64,000 nt of DNA, from the NCBI GenBank assembly GCA_016787665.1, contig JAEUUC010000007.1, positions 1-64,000 of the forward strand. Direction: 5' to 3'. The position numbers were made by a program, and so were the translations under genes. Positions 9,167 to 18,651 of this stretch are shown here, piece by piece. Each line of letters opens with the position of its first letter. The stretch's first letter is position 1. The DNA is from Cyclobacteriaceae bacterium. GTDB lineage: Bacteria; Bacteroidota; Bacteroidia; Cytophagales; Cyclobacteriaceae. Below the pieces are notes generated by a model. That model was not told where the DNA came from. It saw nothing but the letters and a program-made list of their open reading frames with translations, and made no database searches.

Positions 9167-9856
9167 ATGATACGACTAAAGAACATCGAAAAAGTGTACA
9201 CCACGGAGGAAGTGGAAACAACCGCCCTCAACAGCATCAACCTGGAGATTAAGGACGGGGAGTTTGTGGCGATCATGGGACCTTCCGGTTGTGGTAAGTC
9301 CACGTTGCTCAACATCCTGGGTTTACTCGATAATCCGTCCAATGGTGAATACCACTTTGGCGAGAATGAAGTAGCCAAGTACAGCGAGCGCCAACGGGCA
9401 CAACTTCGCAAAGGCTCCATCGGGTTTGTATTCCAGAGCTTCAACCTGATTGATGAACTCACCGTTTACGAAAATGTTGAACTTCCCTTGTTGTATATGA
9501 AGGTGCCTTCCGATGAGCGCAAGAAGCGCGTGGAAGAGGTGCTCGAGCGCATGAACATCATGCACCGCAGAAACCACTTTCCGCAGCAGCTTTCCGGTGG
9601 TCAGCAACAGCGTGTAGCCATTTCGCGCGCCATTGTGGCAAAGCCTAAAGTTATTCTGGCGGATGAACCCACCGGTAACCTGGACTCGGCCAATGGTGAA
9701 GAGGTGATGAAGCTCCTATCGCAATTGAATGAGGAAGGGACAACCGTAATCATGGTAACCCACTCGCCCTACGATGCCAACTACGCTCACCGTATCGTTA
9801 ACCTGTTTGACGGCAAGGTGGTGACGGAGAACATCAAGGAGCAATTCCATATCTAA
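9167..9856 (+). CDS. ABC transporter ATP-binding protein (MacB/LolD-type)
   Basis: The 229-residue ATPase carries Walker A GPSGCGKST, the Q-loop VFQSFNL, the signature LSGGQQQR, Walker B VILADEP and the switch His in VTHS, in standard order and spacing. Length and sequence match the MacB/LolD/FtsE class that pairs with FtsX-fold permeases. It lies between the adaptor and two permeases of that type. A 117-bp gap precedes it, and a strong hairpin terminator follows (9889-9921), so the permease genes may depend on their own promoter. Confidence 0.95.
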   Translation: MIRLKNIEKVYTTEEVETTALNSINLEIKDGEFVAIMGPSGCGKSTLLNILGLLDNPSNGEYHFGENEVAKYSERQRAQLRKGSIGFVFQSFNLIDELTVYENVELPLLYMKVPSDERKKRVEEVLERMNIMHRRNHFPQQLSGGQQQRVAISRAIVAKPKVILADEPTGNLDSANGEEVMKLLSQLNEEGTTVIMVTHSPYDANYAHRIVNLFDGKVVTENIKEQFHI

Positions 9857-9888
9857 TTTCGTTTTTCTCGTTAAGCAGGTTTAGGTAG

Positions 9889-9921
9889 GCCCTGCCCCGG
9901 TAATGGGGCGGGGCTTTTTTT
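9889..9921 (+). terminator. Rho-independent terminator after the ABC ATPase
   Basis: CCCTGCCCC and GGGGCGGGG form a 9-bp GC-rich stem around a short loop, followed by a run of seven T. It separates the adaptor/ATPase genes from the first permease. Confidence 0.85.
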
Positions 9922-10008
9922 GTTCATCTGCGTACAGCCGGTGTACACCGGTGAACGAAATGGAGAATTCGGTCGCATTTTTTTGGCGTCTGTGCAACCT
10001 GTAGTGGT

Positions 10009-10024
10009 CCGGCACGTCTTTAGC
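10009..10024 (+). promoter_or_regulatory. candidate sigma-54 promoter of the first permease gene
   Basis: CCGGCACG-TCTT-TAGC keeps the GG-N10-GC signature exactly and GGCACG in full; the -12 block is TAGC instead of TTGC. The start would fall near 10036, leaving a leader of only about 5 nt before the ATG at 10041, so translation may be near-leaderless. Its presence just after a terminator supports a separate sigma-54-driven transcript. Confidence 0.6.
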
Positions 10025-10040
10025 TTATCAAACCTGTCGC

Positions 10041-12446
10041 ATGATTAAGAACTACTTGCTCATCACCCTTCGCAATCTGCTGAAGAACAAGATGTACATC
10101 CTGATCAATACGTTCGGGATGGGTCTGGCCATCGCCTGTTGCATTACGGCCTATCTGAATTGGGAGTTCCAGGCTACCTGGGATGAGGGCCATGCCCATG
10201 CTGCGAAGATTTATCGTGTTCAGTTCTGGCAGGAGTTTCAGGGCAATGCGAACCGCCATGGCATCGCGCCCATGGCGCTCAGCGGCTACATCAAACAAAA
10301 CATTAAAGAAGCCGATAAGGTGGTACGCTACATGTCGGGCTACTGCGACATGCGCATTGGCGAAGAGGTATTTGGCGATCAGATGGTATATGCCGATTCA
10401 GCCTTCTTTGATTTGTTCACCTACAAGTTGAAGTATGGCAACTTTGCCGACTTTCACGACCGGGGGAAGGTGTTTATCAGTGATGAAATTGCCCGCAAGT
10501 ACTTCAACACCGAGGATGTGGTTGGCCGCCCGTTGACCCAGATTGTGCTGGGTGCCGATGGCGTGCGCAGGCCCAAGGAATTTGAAATTGGCGGAGTGTT
10601 CGAAAAACTACCGCTCAATTCCAGCTTTGGTTTTGATGTCATCACCTTGTTCGACAACTTCTGGGATGTCAACCTGGATAAGGAATTGACCGAGACCAGT
10701 TGGAAGCGCTGGGCCCATGTGCTGTGGCTGGAAGTGGACAATCCGGCCGATGTTCCGGTTATTGAGAAGCAGCTTCAGCAGTATGTGGAGCCACAAAACC
10801 TGGCTCGTGAGGATTTCAAGATCAAGAATTATTTCCTCGAAAATTTTGATGGTATGATGGCCCGCAACCGCGCCAACCCGCGGTTGAACAGCGATTATCT
10901 CGGTGGGGGCATACCCGAGGAAGCGGTAACCGTTCCCGCTATCATGGCCGGTCTGCTGCTGTTGCTCGCCTGTTTCAACTTTACGAATACATCCATTGCC
11001 ATCTCCGGCAAGCGTCTGAAGGAAATCGGCATACGCAAAGTGATGGGTGGATTGCGCAGGCAACTCGTATTACAATTTCTCGGTGAAAATCTTCTGCTGT
11101 GCTTTTTTGGTTTGCTGGCGGGCCTGTTGATTGCGGAATGGCTTGTGCCGAAATATGATTCGCTCTGGACGTGGCTTTCGCTTGACCTGAGCTATACCGA
11201 GAATGCGGGTTTCCTGATCTTCCTCATTGCGTTGCTGGTGATCACGGCTGTGATTGCCGGCTCGTACCCGGCCTTTTACATCACTTCGTTTGAGCCCGTG
11301 AGCATTTTGAAAGGGAAGGCTCGGTTTGGCGGCACCAACTGGTTTACCCGTATCCTGCTGGGCGGTCAGTTTGTGATCTCCATACTGGCCATCATCATGG
11401 GGCTGGCGTTTTATCAGAACGGTAACTACCAGCGCGATTATGACCTTGGTTTTGCCAAACAAGGTGTTATCTCGGCCTGGGTAAACACAGAGGCTGGTTA
11501 CAACACCTATCGCGATGCACTAACCTCGAACCCCGATATTCAGCTCGTGGCCGGCACACGGCACCACATTGCCAATAACTGGTACAACGATCCGGTCAAA
11601 TTTGAAGCGACCGAACGCGAGGTGGACATCATGGAGATCGGTGATGACTATTTTGAAGTAATGGATATGACACTCGTGGCCGGGCGCAAATTTGAGAAGG
11701 ATTCCGAAACCGACCGCAAAGAGTCGGTGCTGGTTACAGAGGAATTTGTCCGTGAGTTTGGGTGGAAAGATAACCCCATCGGTAAACGCATAGTGTGGAT
11801 GGACACCGTGTCGTTGTACGTGGTAGGTGTGGTTAAGAACATTTATGCCCGCGCCCTGTGGCAGCCCATCCAGCCCATGATGATGCGCTATGCAGCCAAG
11901 GATAAGTACCAGCAGGTTTTGGTCAAGACTGATCCTTCCAAAATGGCGGAGGTCAATTCCTTTATGGAAAAGAAATGGAAGGAAGTGTTCCCCAACACGC
12001 AGTATAACGGTCAGTGGATCGATCAGGAACTGCAGGAGACCAATGAAATCAATCAGAATGTGGCCGGTATGTTCGCATTCCTTGGCTTTTTTGCTGCGCT
12101 GATGACGGGTATTGGTTTGTTCACCCTAGTATCCCTCAGCATTGAAAAGAAATTGAAGCAGATAGGTGTGCGCAAAGTGCTGGGAGCGTCCATGGCCAAC
12201 ATTACCGGGGTGATCAACCGCGAATTCATCATTAACCTCGGTATTTCTTCGGTGCTCGGTGGTGTGGCCGGTTATTTTCTGGCCGATATACTCATGGATT
12301 CCATCTGGGAATACTATCTGAAACTAACCGTAACAACCCTGTTGATGTCTGTATTGGCTATGGTGATTTTAGCCGTGCTGGCCGTGGGTTCCAAAACCCT
12401 GAAAACAGCGGCATTGAACCCTGTCAATACGTTGCGTAGCGAGTAA
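10041..12446 (+). CDS. FtsX/MacB-type ABC transporter permease 1
   Basis: The 801-residue protein has the Bacteroidota duplicated-MacB layout: an N-terminal membrane segment (residues ~18-35) after MIKNYLLITLRNLLKNK, a MacB periplasmic core domain, three membrane segments near residues 290-420 with the KEIGIRKVMGG loop, a second periplasmic domain, and three C-terminal segments with KQIGVRKVLGAS. Such permeases use ATP hydrolysis for mechanical export or extraction across the envelope rather than bulk transport. It shares order and about equal length with the next gene, so the pair may form a heterodimer. Confidence 0.92.
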   Translation: MIKNYLLITLRNLLKNKMYILINTFGMGLAIACCITAYLNWEFQATWDEGHAHAAKIYRVQFWQEFQGNANRHGIAPMALSGYIKQNIKEADKVVRYMSGYCDMRIGEEVFGDQMVYADSAFFDLFTYKLKYGNFADFHDRGKVFISDEIARKYFNTEDVVGRPLTQIVLGADGVRRPKEFEIGGVFEKLPLNSSFGFDVITLFDNFWDVNLDKELTETSWKRWAHVLWLEVDNPADVPVIEKQLQQYVEPQNLAREDFKIKNYFLENFDGMMARNRANPRLNSDYLGGGIPEEAVTVPAIMAGLLLLLACFNFTNTSIAISGKRLKEIGIRKVMGGLRRQLVLQFLGENLLLCFFGLLAGLLIAEWLVPKYDSLWTWLSLDLSYTENAGFLIFLIALLVITAVIAGSYPAFYITSFEPVSILKGKARFGGTNWFTRILLGGQFVISILAIIMGLAFYQNGNYQRDYDLGFAKQGVISAWVNTEAGYNTYRDALTSNPDIQLVAGTRHHIANNWYNDPVKFEATEREVDIMEIGDDYFEVMDMTLVAGRKFEKDSETDRKESVLVTEEFVREFGWKDNPIGKRIVWMDTVSLYVVGVVKNIYARALWQPIQPMMMRYAAKDKYQQVLVKTDPSKMAEVNSFMEKKWKEVFPNTQYNGQWIDQELQETNEINQNVAGMFAFLGFFAALMTGIGLFTLVSLSIEKKLKQIGVRKVLGASMANITGVINREFIINLGISSVLGGVAGYFLADILMDSIWEYYLKLTVTTLLMSVLAMVILAVLAVGSKTLKTAALNPVNTLRSE

Positions 12447-12510
12447 AAAATATTGGCATCGCCTGCAACCTGGCGGGGGGTGTCAGCGTCTCAGTAACGA
12501 ACCCATGAGA

Positions 12511-12546
12511 GATGTCTTGCTCCGAACGGAGCAGGGCATCTTTTTT
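12511..12546 (+). terminator. strong hairpin terminator between the two permeases
   Basis: GATGTCTTGCTCCG and CGGAGCAGGGCATC pair over about 13 bp (two G-T wobbles) around a tiny loop and are followed by six T. The T run ends only 14 bp before the next ATG, so it could act as an attenuator for permease 2 as well as an operon end. Confidence 0.82.
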
Positions 12547-12560
12547 CTTAACCCTGTTGT

Positions 12561-14978
12561 ATGCTGAAAAACTATTTCAAAGTAGCGCTGCGCAACATTC
12601 GCAAGCAGTCATTTTATTCCTCCATCAACATCTTCGGGCTTGCCATCGGGGTGGCCTCCTGTTTGTTTATTCTGCTCTACATTACGGATGAACTCAGCTA
12701 CGACCGCTTCCACCAGGATCCGGAGAACATTTACCGCATTGGTCTGCATGGCCGGATTGCGGGACAAGAGATCAACACCGCCAGTTCGTGCCCTCCGTTG
12801 GCCGCTGCGTTGGTGGCCGAGATACCGGGTGTAGAATCCGCCACGCGCCTGAACAGGCGCGATAACATGGTCTTTAAGTTTGAGGAAAAAGCATTTACGG
12901 AGGACCGAATCTTATTTGCTGACTCCAACTTTTTCCAGTTTTTCAGTTTCCAGCTACTGGAAGGCGATCCGCTAACCGCGTTGAAAGAGCCGAACAGTGT
13001 GGTGCTCACACCGGAACTTGCCAAAAAGTATTTTGGTGACGAGGCGATGGGCAAGTTGTTGACCATCGGCAATCAGAATCAATCGTTTAAAGTGACCGGC
13101 ATCGCGGCCGAGCCACCTCATAACTCCCACTTTACCTTTGCGGCTATCATCTCCACCAGTTCGCAAAAGGACTACTACAACAGCCCCATTTGGCTGAACA
13201 ATGGGTTGTACACCTATTTCCGCAAGAACCCATCCACTTCCCTTGAATCAATTGCGGCCAAGCTTACGGACGTAACTGACCAGCACATTGCACCGGAGAT
13301 CGAACAGTTTCTGGGGGCATCGGTCGCCAAGTTCCGCGAAAGCGGCAACGAATACGGCTATGTGCCCTACCCGATGCTGGACACGCACCTTCGTTCGGGT
13401 TGGCAGGATGATATGGAACCAGGCGGCAATATGGCCTACGTGTATGTGTTTGGAGCCGTTGGCCTTTTCATCCTCGTCATTGCGTGCATCAACTTCATGA
13501 ATCTATCCACCGCCCGGTCGGCTGGTCGTGCCAAGGAAGTCGGATTACGCAAGACGTTGGGGTCGGTACGGTCGCAAATGGTGGGTCAGTTTCTGGCTGA
13601 GTCAACGCTTTATGGTTTGGTCGCCATGGTGCTGGCGGTGGCCCTCACTTTTGTTTTGCTGCCCCAGTTCAATCTGCTTTCCGGTAAGGAGTTGAGTTTT
13701 GCCACGCTCGTGAGCCCATCATTCCTGCTGGGCGCGTTGGGCCTCACGCTCCTGATTGGCTTGCTGGCGGGCAGTTATCCGGCCTTTTACCTCACGGCCT
13801 TTAACCCGGTTGATGTGCTCAAGGGCAAGGTGCGGTCAGGTATGAAAAGCAAAGGTATACGCAGTGGGTTGGTTGTGTTTCAATTTGCCCTGTCGGTTAT
13901 TCTTATCGTGTGTACCATCATCAGTTATCAGCAAATACAGTACTTGCAGAGCCGCAACATCGGACTTGACAAACACAATGTGCTGGTGTTGAGCAACACC
14001 GGCCGCCTCGGCAACAATCGAAAAGCATTCAAGGATGGTTTGCTGGCGCAAACCGGCATTACCGGGGTGAGTTACACGAACAATGTTTTTCCCGGTGTTA
14101 ACAATACTACGGCCTTCCGCTCGGCTACTGCCCGCAGAGACCACGTCATGGGCACCTACTTTGCTGATGTTGATCATGCCGAGGTGATGAAGTTTGAACT
14201 GGCGCAGGGTCGTTACTTCTCAAAGGAGTTTCCTTCCGATAGCTCGGCTGTGGTGCTGAATGAAGCGGCAGTAAAAGAACTGGGCTGGGAGAAACCTCTT
14301 GAAGAGAAGCTTATTGTATTTGATGATGGCGGCAATGGCGGGCCCGTTGAAGTTCCGATGCAGGTTATTGGCGTGGTGAAAGATTTTAACTTTGAGTCGT
14401 TCAAGACCCAGGTGCGGCCCATGGTTTTGCGCCTCACCGACACCGACCGAAATTTGTTGGTGCGGTACGATGGGGATGCCTCGGGTGCCGTGGCCCAGGT
14501 GGAGAAGCTCTGGAAGCAGTATGCCTCGGGAGACCCGATTGAGTACTCGTTCCTCGATCAGAATTTTGATGCGCTCTTCCGCGAGGAACAACGGTTGAGC
14601 CGCCTATTCCTGATCTTCACCGGGCTGGCCATCTTCATTGCCTGCCTCGGCCTGTTTGCCCTGGCCAGTTTCACAGCCGAGCAGCGCACCAAAGAGATCG
14701 GCATCCGAAAGGCTATGGGGGCCTCTGTTACCGGCATCACCGGTCTCCTGTCCCGCGAGTTTACGGTGCTGGTCATGATTTCGATCCTCCTGGCGGTATT
14801 CCCGGCCTGGTACCTGATGAACCGCTGGCTGGGCCAGTTTGCCTACCGCATTGACATTAATATTATGGTGTTTGTGCTCAGCGGGGTAGCCTCGCTGGTC
14901 ATTGCCTGGCTCACGGTAGCTTTTCAGGCCTTCCGGGCCGCCATGGCGAAGCCTGTCAATTCGTTGCGCTACGAGTAG
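12561..14978 (+). CDS. FtsX/MacB-type ABC transporter permease 2
   Basis: The 805-residue protein has the same plan as its neighbour: MLKNYFKVALRNIRKQ start, N-terminal anchor (residues ~22-40), periplasmic MacB core, a middle three-helix bundle with KEVGLRKTLGS, a second periplasmic domain and a C-terminal bundle with KEIGIRKAMGAS, ending in NSLRYE. The conserved basic G-R-K loops contact the ATPase in this family. A terminator lies immediately upstream and another follows (15013-15041). It probably acts with the ATPase at 9.2 kb and adaptor at 7.8 kb. Confidence 0.92.
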   Translation: MLKNYFKVALRNIRKQSFYSSINIFGLAIGVASCLFILLYITDELSYDRFHQDPENIYRIGLHGRIAGQEINTASSCPPLAAALVAEIPGVESATRLNRRDNMVFKFEEKAFTEDRILFADSNFFQFFSFQLLEGDPLTALKEPNSVVLTPELAKKYFGDEAMGKLLTIGNQNQSFKVTGIAAEPPHNSHFTFAAIISTSSQKDYYNSPIWLNNGLYTYFRKNPSTSLESIAAKLTDVTDQHIAPEIEQFLGASVAKFRESGNEYGYVPYPMLDTHLRSGWQDDMEPGGNMAYVYVFGAVGLFILVIACINFMNLSTARSAGRAKEVGLRKTLGSVRSQMVGQFLAESTLYGLVAMVLAVALTFVLLPQFNLLSGKELSFATLVSPSFLLGALGLTLLIGLLAGSYPAFYLTAFNPVDVLKGKVRSGMKSKGIRSGLVVFQFALSVILIVCTIISYQQIQYLQSRNIGLDKHNVLVLSNTGRLGNNRKAFKDGLLAQTGITGVSYTNNVFPGVNNTTAFRSATARRDHVMGTYFADVDHAEVMKFELAQGRYFSKEFPSDSSAVVLNEAAVKELGWEKPLEEKLIVFDDGGNGGPVEVPMQVIGVVKDFNFESFKTQVRPMVLRLTDTDRNLLVRYDGDASGAVAQVEKLWKQYASGDPIEYSFLDQNFDALFREEQRLSRLFLIFTGLAIFIACLGLFALASFTAEQRTKEIGIRKAMGASVTGITGLLSREFTVLVMISILLAVFPAWYLMNRWLGQFAYRIDINIMVFVLSGVASLVIAWLTVAFQAFRAAMAKPVNSLRYE

Positions 14979-15012
14979 CCAATCTGGCATACTATATAAC
15001 GCATTGATTTAT

Positions 15013-15041
15013 AGCCCCTTCCATTTTTGGGAGGGGCTTTT
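15013..15041 (+). terminator. terminator after permease 2
   Basis: AGCCCCTTCC and GGGAGGGGCT form a 10-bp stem (one wobble) with a six-base loop and a short T run, 34 bp after the permease stop. Confidence 0.75.
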
Positions 15042-15144
15042 AGCTTTGTGGAATTCCTGTGGATAACCTGTTGAAAATTTCGGCGTAACATTAGCCCAAC
15101 CAATAAATAATATTGAGGAAATTGGGTAAAATTTAATTTGCCAC

Positions 15145-15426
15145 ATGGAAACGAACGCCCCCAAGGAGAAGAAGAAAAAGCAAAAAGTGTCGAAAAAGGC
15201 ATTGCGCACCCTGCTGACGGATTCCCTGGTTCATTCGCTGGATGGTCTGGAATTGCCCAAGGCCAACAAGAAAGTGAAGAAAGTGATGACAAAGGCTTCG
15301 AAAGCACTGGCGTCTACCTATGCCCGGTTGATTAAGAAAGAGATGAAAAAGACCAAATCGACCAAGAAGTCGAAAAAGGTTGTTGCCGATAAAGCAAACA
15401 ACGGACAGGTTGCAGTAGCAGCCTAA
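15145..15426 (+). CDS. small lysine-rich basic protein of unknown function
   Basis: This 93-residue protein is about one third lysine, with Lys clusters at both ends (EKKKKQKVSKKA; KKEMKKTKSTKKSKK) and a helical middle section (TLLTDSLVHSLDGLELPKANKKVKKVM). The composition resembles histone H1-like or nucleoid-associated basic proteins, but no specific family is recognised. It is a stand-alone gene: a terminator precedes it and another follows closely (15471-15507). The coding frame is well supported by codon use and by the flanking terminators. Confidence 0.7.
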   Translation: METNAPKEKKKKQKVSKKALRTLLTDSLVHSLDGLELPKANKKVKKVMTKASKALASTYARLIKKEMKKTKSTKKSKKVVADKANNGQVAVAA

Positions 15427-15470
15427 AGAGATGGCCGTAGCGGCCGTTCAAGATGTTTGTTAAACGTTGA

Positions 15471-15507
15471 AAGTGCGCATCGTCCGTTGCGCACTTTCTT
15501 TTTTTGA
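15471..15507 (+). terminator. terminator after the Lys-rich gene
   Basis: AAGTGCGCA and TGCGCACTT are perfectly complementary 9-bp arms with a short loop, followed by CTTTTTTT. Confidence 0.85.
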
Positions 15508-15547
15508 TCCATCAAGGCGCTGTCTTACCTTCGGAGAAATCCATGGT

Positions 15548-18500
15548 ATGAAAAAACTTCTGTCCGTTGCCTTTGTCCTGCTGGTTCAGCTCGCAGCAGC
15601 TCAATCCTTCGAGTCTTCTCTCTTCAACGACCTTCGCTTTCGTTTCATCGGCCCGCATGGCAACCGTGCCATTGCCGTAGCCGGTGAGCCCGGCAACCCG
15701 CAGGTAAGCTATATCGGGGCGGCCTCGGGCGGTCTGTGGAAAACGGAAGACATGGGCTATCATTGGCGCCCCGTGTTCGATGGCATGGACGATTCCTCCA
15801 TTGGGGCCATCGGCCTGGCGCCCTCCAACCCCAAACAAGTGTGGGTGGGTACGGGCGAAACGTTCTTAATCCGCCCGCATCACTCGGTGGGCAACGGGGT
15901 GTACAAGTCCTCCAATGCCGGTAAGTCGTGGAAGCACATGGGGCTCGAACGTACGTTCCGCATCAGCCGCGTGATTGTGCACCCGACTGATACCAACACC
16001 GTGTACGTGGCCTCGATGGGCCACACACACGCACCGCAGCAGGAGCGGGGTATCTACAAAACCACCGATGGTGGTAAAACCTGGGAGCGTGTATTGTTCG
16101 TCAACGAGTTCACCGGGGCTTCTGATCTTTCCATGGATCCCCAAAACCCGGAAATTCTGTTTGCGGCCATGTGGCAGGTGGAAATCACCACCTGGAATCT
16201 CAAGAGTGGAGGCCCCGGCAGCGGCATTTACCGGTCAAAGGATGGCGGCAAAACCTGGCAGCCGCTGCGCAATGGCTTGGAAAGCGGCCCCTCGCATCCG
16301 GTAGGGAAAACATCCGTTGATGTGGCCTACACGAATCCCAAAGTTGTCTATGCATTGGTCGAGGACAAGGAGCCCCGGTTGTACCGCTCAGAAGACGGAG
16401 GCGATAGCTGGAAGCTGATGCAGAAAAATCATTCGATGGGCCAGCGGGCCGGCTATTACATCCGCTTGCGCGTGTCCACGCGCGATGAGAACGAACTGTA
16501 CACAATTTGTGTCGGCATTCTCAAGTCGGTGGATGGCGGAAAATCCTTCGTGAAAGATTTTAACCCATGGGCACCGGGGGGTGACAACCACGACATGTGG
16601 TTCGATCCGAAAATGCCCGACCGCATCATGTGTGCGCACGATGGCTGCGCTAACCTTTCCTTCAACGGGGGCAAAACGTGGGAGAACATCAACTTGCCCA
16701 TTGCGCAAATGTATCACGTGGCGGTGGATAACCAGGTGCCCTATTATGTATACAGCAACCGTCAGGATGCGTGGTCCTATCGCGGGCCAAGCCGCAACCT
16801 CGGTGGCTGGTCTATCCCGCTTGGTATGTGGATGGGCGTGGGCGGCTGCGAGAGTGGGTTTGCGCAACCCGATCCGTTTGATGCCAACACCGTTTGGTCG
16901 GGCTGTTACGATGGCGGGTTGGATGTATTCGATGTGCAGGCCATGCACAGCCGCGATGTGCGCGTGTGGCCCGAAACAGCCATCGGGCAGGCGCCAGCCG
17001 ATGCGCGATACCGCTGGCATTGGAATTTTCCATTCGTCACTTCGCGCCATGTGCGCGGCCGCGTGTGGGCCGGCAGCCAATATGTACACCAAAGCGATAA
17101 TCGCGGGCAGAGCTGGCGCGAAATCAGCCTGGACCTGACCACCAACGACAAGAGCCATCAGCAAAACTCCGGTGGCATGGCCAACGACAACCTGATGACC
17201 TGGGACGGCTGCACGTTGCTGGCCATGGCCGAATCGCCCAAACAGGAAGGGGTGTTGTGGACGGGCAGCAACGATGGACTGATTCACGTAACGCGCGATG
17301 GCGGCAAAAGCTGGCAGCGCGTGTCAGACAATATTAAAGACCTGCCCAAGTGGGCCACCATTCGTCATATCGATGCCTCGTGGCACGATGCCGCCACCGC
17401 GTATGTAGCGGCCACGGCTAACTACATCGGGAACTTTGACAGCTTTGTATACAAGACGACCGACTTCGGCAAATCGTGGACGCGACTGCCGGTGAACCTC
17501 ACGTATTCCAACTCGAACTACGTACACCAGATCGTGGAAGATCCCGCCAAAAAGGGCTTGCTATTCCTCGGCACCGACAAAGGCCTTTATTTTTCACCCG
17601 ATGACGGGCAAAACTGGACGCGGTTGAAGAGCAACCTGCCGCCCGCCCCGGTCTATGGTATTGTGGTGCAGCAAAACTTCCGCGACCTGGTGGTGGCCAC
17701 GTACGGCCGCGGTATCTACATTCTGGATGACATTACCCCGTTGCGCGAGTTCAGTGAGCAAGTTCAACAGAAGGCGGCTCACCTCTTTTCAGTGCGCCCA
17801 GCCTACCGATTCCGCCAGCGGGAAAATATCAAAGTAGAAGATGGGTTTAGCAACGGACAGAATCCGCCCTATGGAGCCGATATCAACTTCTATCTGAAAG
17901 AAAAATCAAAAGACAGCGTGGAATTGGTGGTGCTCAACAGCAAAGGGGAGCAGGTGCAAAAGCTGAACGTAAAAAACCGCCCGGGGCTGCAACGGGTGTG
18001 GTGGGATTTGAAACTGGAAGATTACGTATTGCCCAAACTGCGGACCAAACCGCGCGGCAATGAGTGGGTGCCGCTGAATGATAAAGGCGAACGCGACATG
18101 TTTATCTTTGATTTAGACATCGGTCCCGGCCTCACGGCCCCGCTGGTGCCGCCCGGTAATTACACGGTGGTGCTGAAAGCAGCCGGGCAGGAGCAACGCC
18201 AAACGGTTACCGTTCTGCGCGATCCCACAACCCGCGGGCTCGACAGCGACATTGCGGCTCAGTACGAGCATGGCGTCAAAATGTTCACGGCTATCAATCT
18301 GTGCCTCTCCCTCATTGATGATATGGAGCGCACGCGGGCGGCCCTGCTGAAATCGAAAGACCCCAAGGCGGCCGCGCTGGAAGAAAAGATCTACCAGTTG
18401 GAGGCCAGGCTACATGATGTGCACGCCACGGGCGCGCGCATGGATATTTTCCGCAACCCGCCCCAGGTGCTGGAGCGCTTGCTGGCCATGAGCAAGGAGG

Positions 18501-18643
18501 GGATTGTGAGTAGTGCCGATTACCCGCCCACTGATCAGCAGGTGGACGTGTACCGCAAGCAGCAGCAAATACTCAGCGAAGTGGAGATGGCGTATAAGAC
18601 CTTAAAGCAATCGGCCGAGCTGAAGAAGCTAAAGGTGATGTAG
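15548..18643 (+). CDS. secreted VPS10/sortilin-like protein with BNR (Asp-box) repeats
   Basis: The 1031-residue protein starts with a signal peptide (MKKLLSVAFVLLVQLAAAQ, cleaved after AAAQ); the ATG at 15548 fits this better than the upstream in-frame ATG at 15467. Many Asp-box turns are visible, such as TTDGGKTW, SKDGGKTW, SEDGGDSW, TRDGGKSW and TTDFGKSW, which mark a multi-bladed beta-propeller of the VPS10/sialidase-like type over the first ~730 residues. The C-terminal ~300 residues include an immunoglobulin-like region and a helical tail. These proteins are common in Bacteroidota and often labelled glycosyl hydrolase, but no enzyme activity can be shown here. Its last 241 bp are repeated at 20261-20501. 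Confidence 0.88.
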   Translation: MKKLLSVAFVLLVQLAAAQSFESSLFNDLRFRFIGPHGNRAIAVAGEPGNPQVSYIGAASGGLWKTEDMGYHWRPVFDGMDDSSIGAIGLAPSNPKQVWVGTGETFLIRPHHSVGNGVYKSSNAGKSWKHMGLERTFRISRVIVHPTDTNTVYVASMGHTHAPQQERGIYKTTDGGKTWERVLFVNEFTGASDLSMDPQNPEILFAAMWQVEITTWNLKSGGPGSGIYRSKDGGKTWQPLRNGLESGPSHPVGKTSVDVAYTNPKVVYALVEDKEPRLYRSEDGGDSWKLMQKNHSMGQRAGYYIRLRVSTRDENELYTICVGILKSVDGGKSFVKDFNPWAPGGDNHDMWFDPKMPDRIMCAHDGCANLSFNGGKTWENINLPIAQMYHVAVDNQVPYYVYSNRQDAWSYRGPSRNLGGWSIPLGMWMGVGGCESGFAQPDPFDANTVWSGCYDGGLDVFDVQAMHSRDVRVWPETAIGQAPADARYRWHWNFPFVTSRHVRGRVWAGSQYVHQSDNRGQSWREISLDLTTNDKSHQQNSGGMANDNLMTWDGCTLLAMAESPKQEGVLWTGSNDGLIHVTRDGGKSWQRVSDNIKDLPKWATIRHIDASWHDAATAYVAATANYIGNFDSFVYKTTDFGKSWTRLPVNLTYSNSNYVHQIVEDPAKKGLLFLGTDKGLYFSPDDGQNWTRLKSNLPPAPVYGIVVQQNFRDLVVATYGRGIYILDDITPLREFSEQVQQKAAHLFSVRPAYRFRQRENIKVEDGFSNGQNPPYGADINFYLKEKSKDSVELVVLNSKGEQVQKLNVKNRPGLQRVWWDLKLEDYVLPKLRTKPRGNEWVPLNDKGERDMFIFDLDIGPGLTAPLVPPGNYTVVLKAAGQEQRQTVTVLRDPTTRGLDSDIAAQYEHGVKMFTAINLCLSLIDDMERTRAALLKSKDPKAAALEEKIYQLEARLHDVHATGARMDIFRNPPQVLERLLAMSKEGIVSSADYPPTDQQVDVYRKQQQILSEVEMAYKTLKQSAELKKLKVM
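18403..18643 (+). repeat. 241-bp direct repeat, copy 1 (3' end of the VPS10 gene)
   Basis: This segment matches 20261-20501 with about 12 mismatches (~95% identity); the last ~170 bp carry one mismatch, and similarity stops at the TAG stop codon. The start-to-start offset is 1858 bp. The two copies bracket the AT-rich beta-barrel gene. Confidence 0.9.
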
Positions 18644-18651
18644 GGACTATC

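Noticed and set aside
16388..17287. A 299-residue minus-strand open frame inside the VPS10 gene
   Set aside because: It is a shadow of the GC-rich plus-strand coding sequence; the His/Ala-rich translation matches no protein type.
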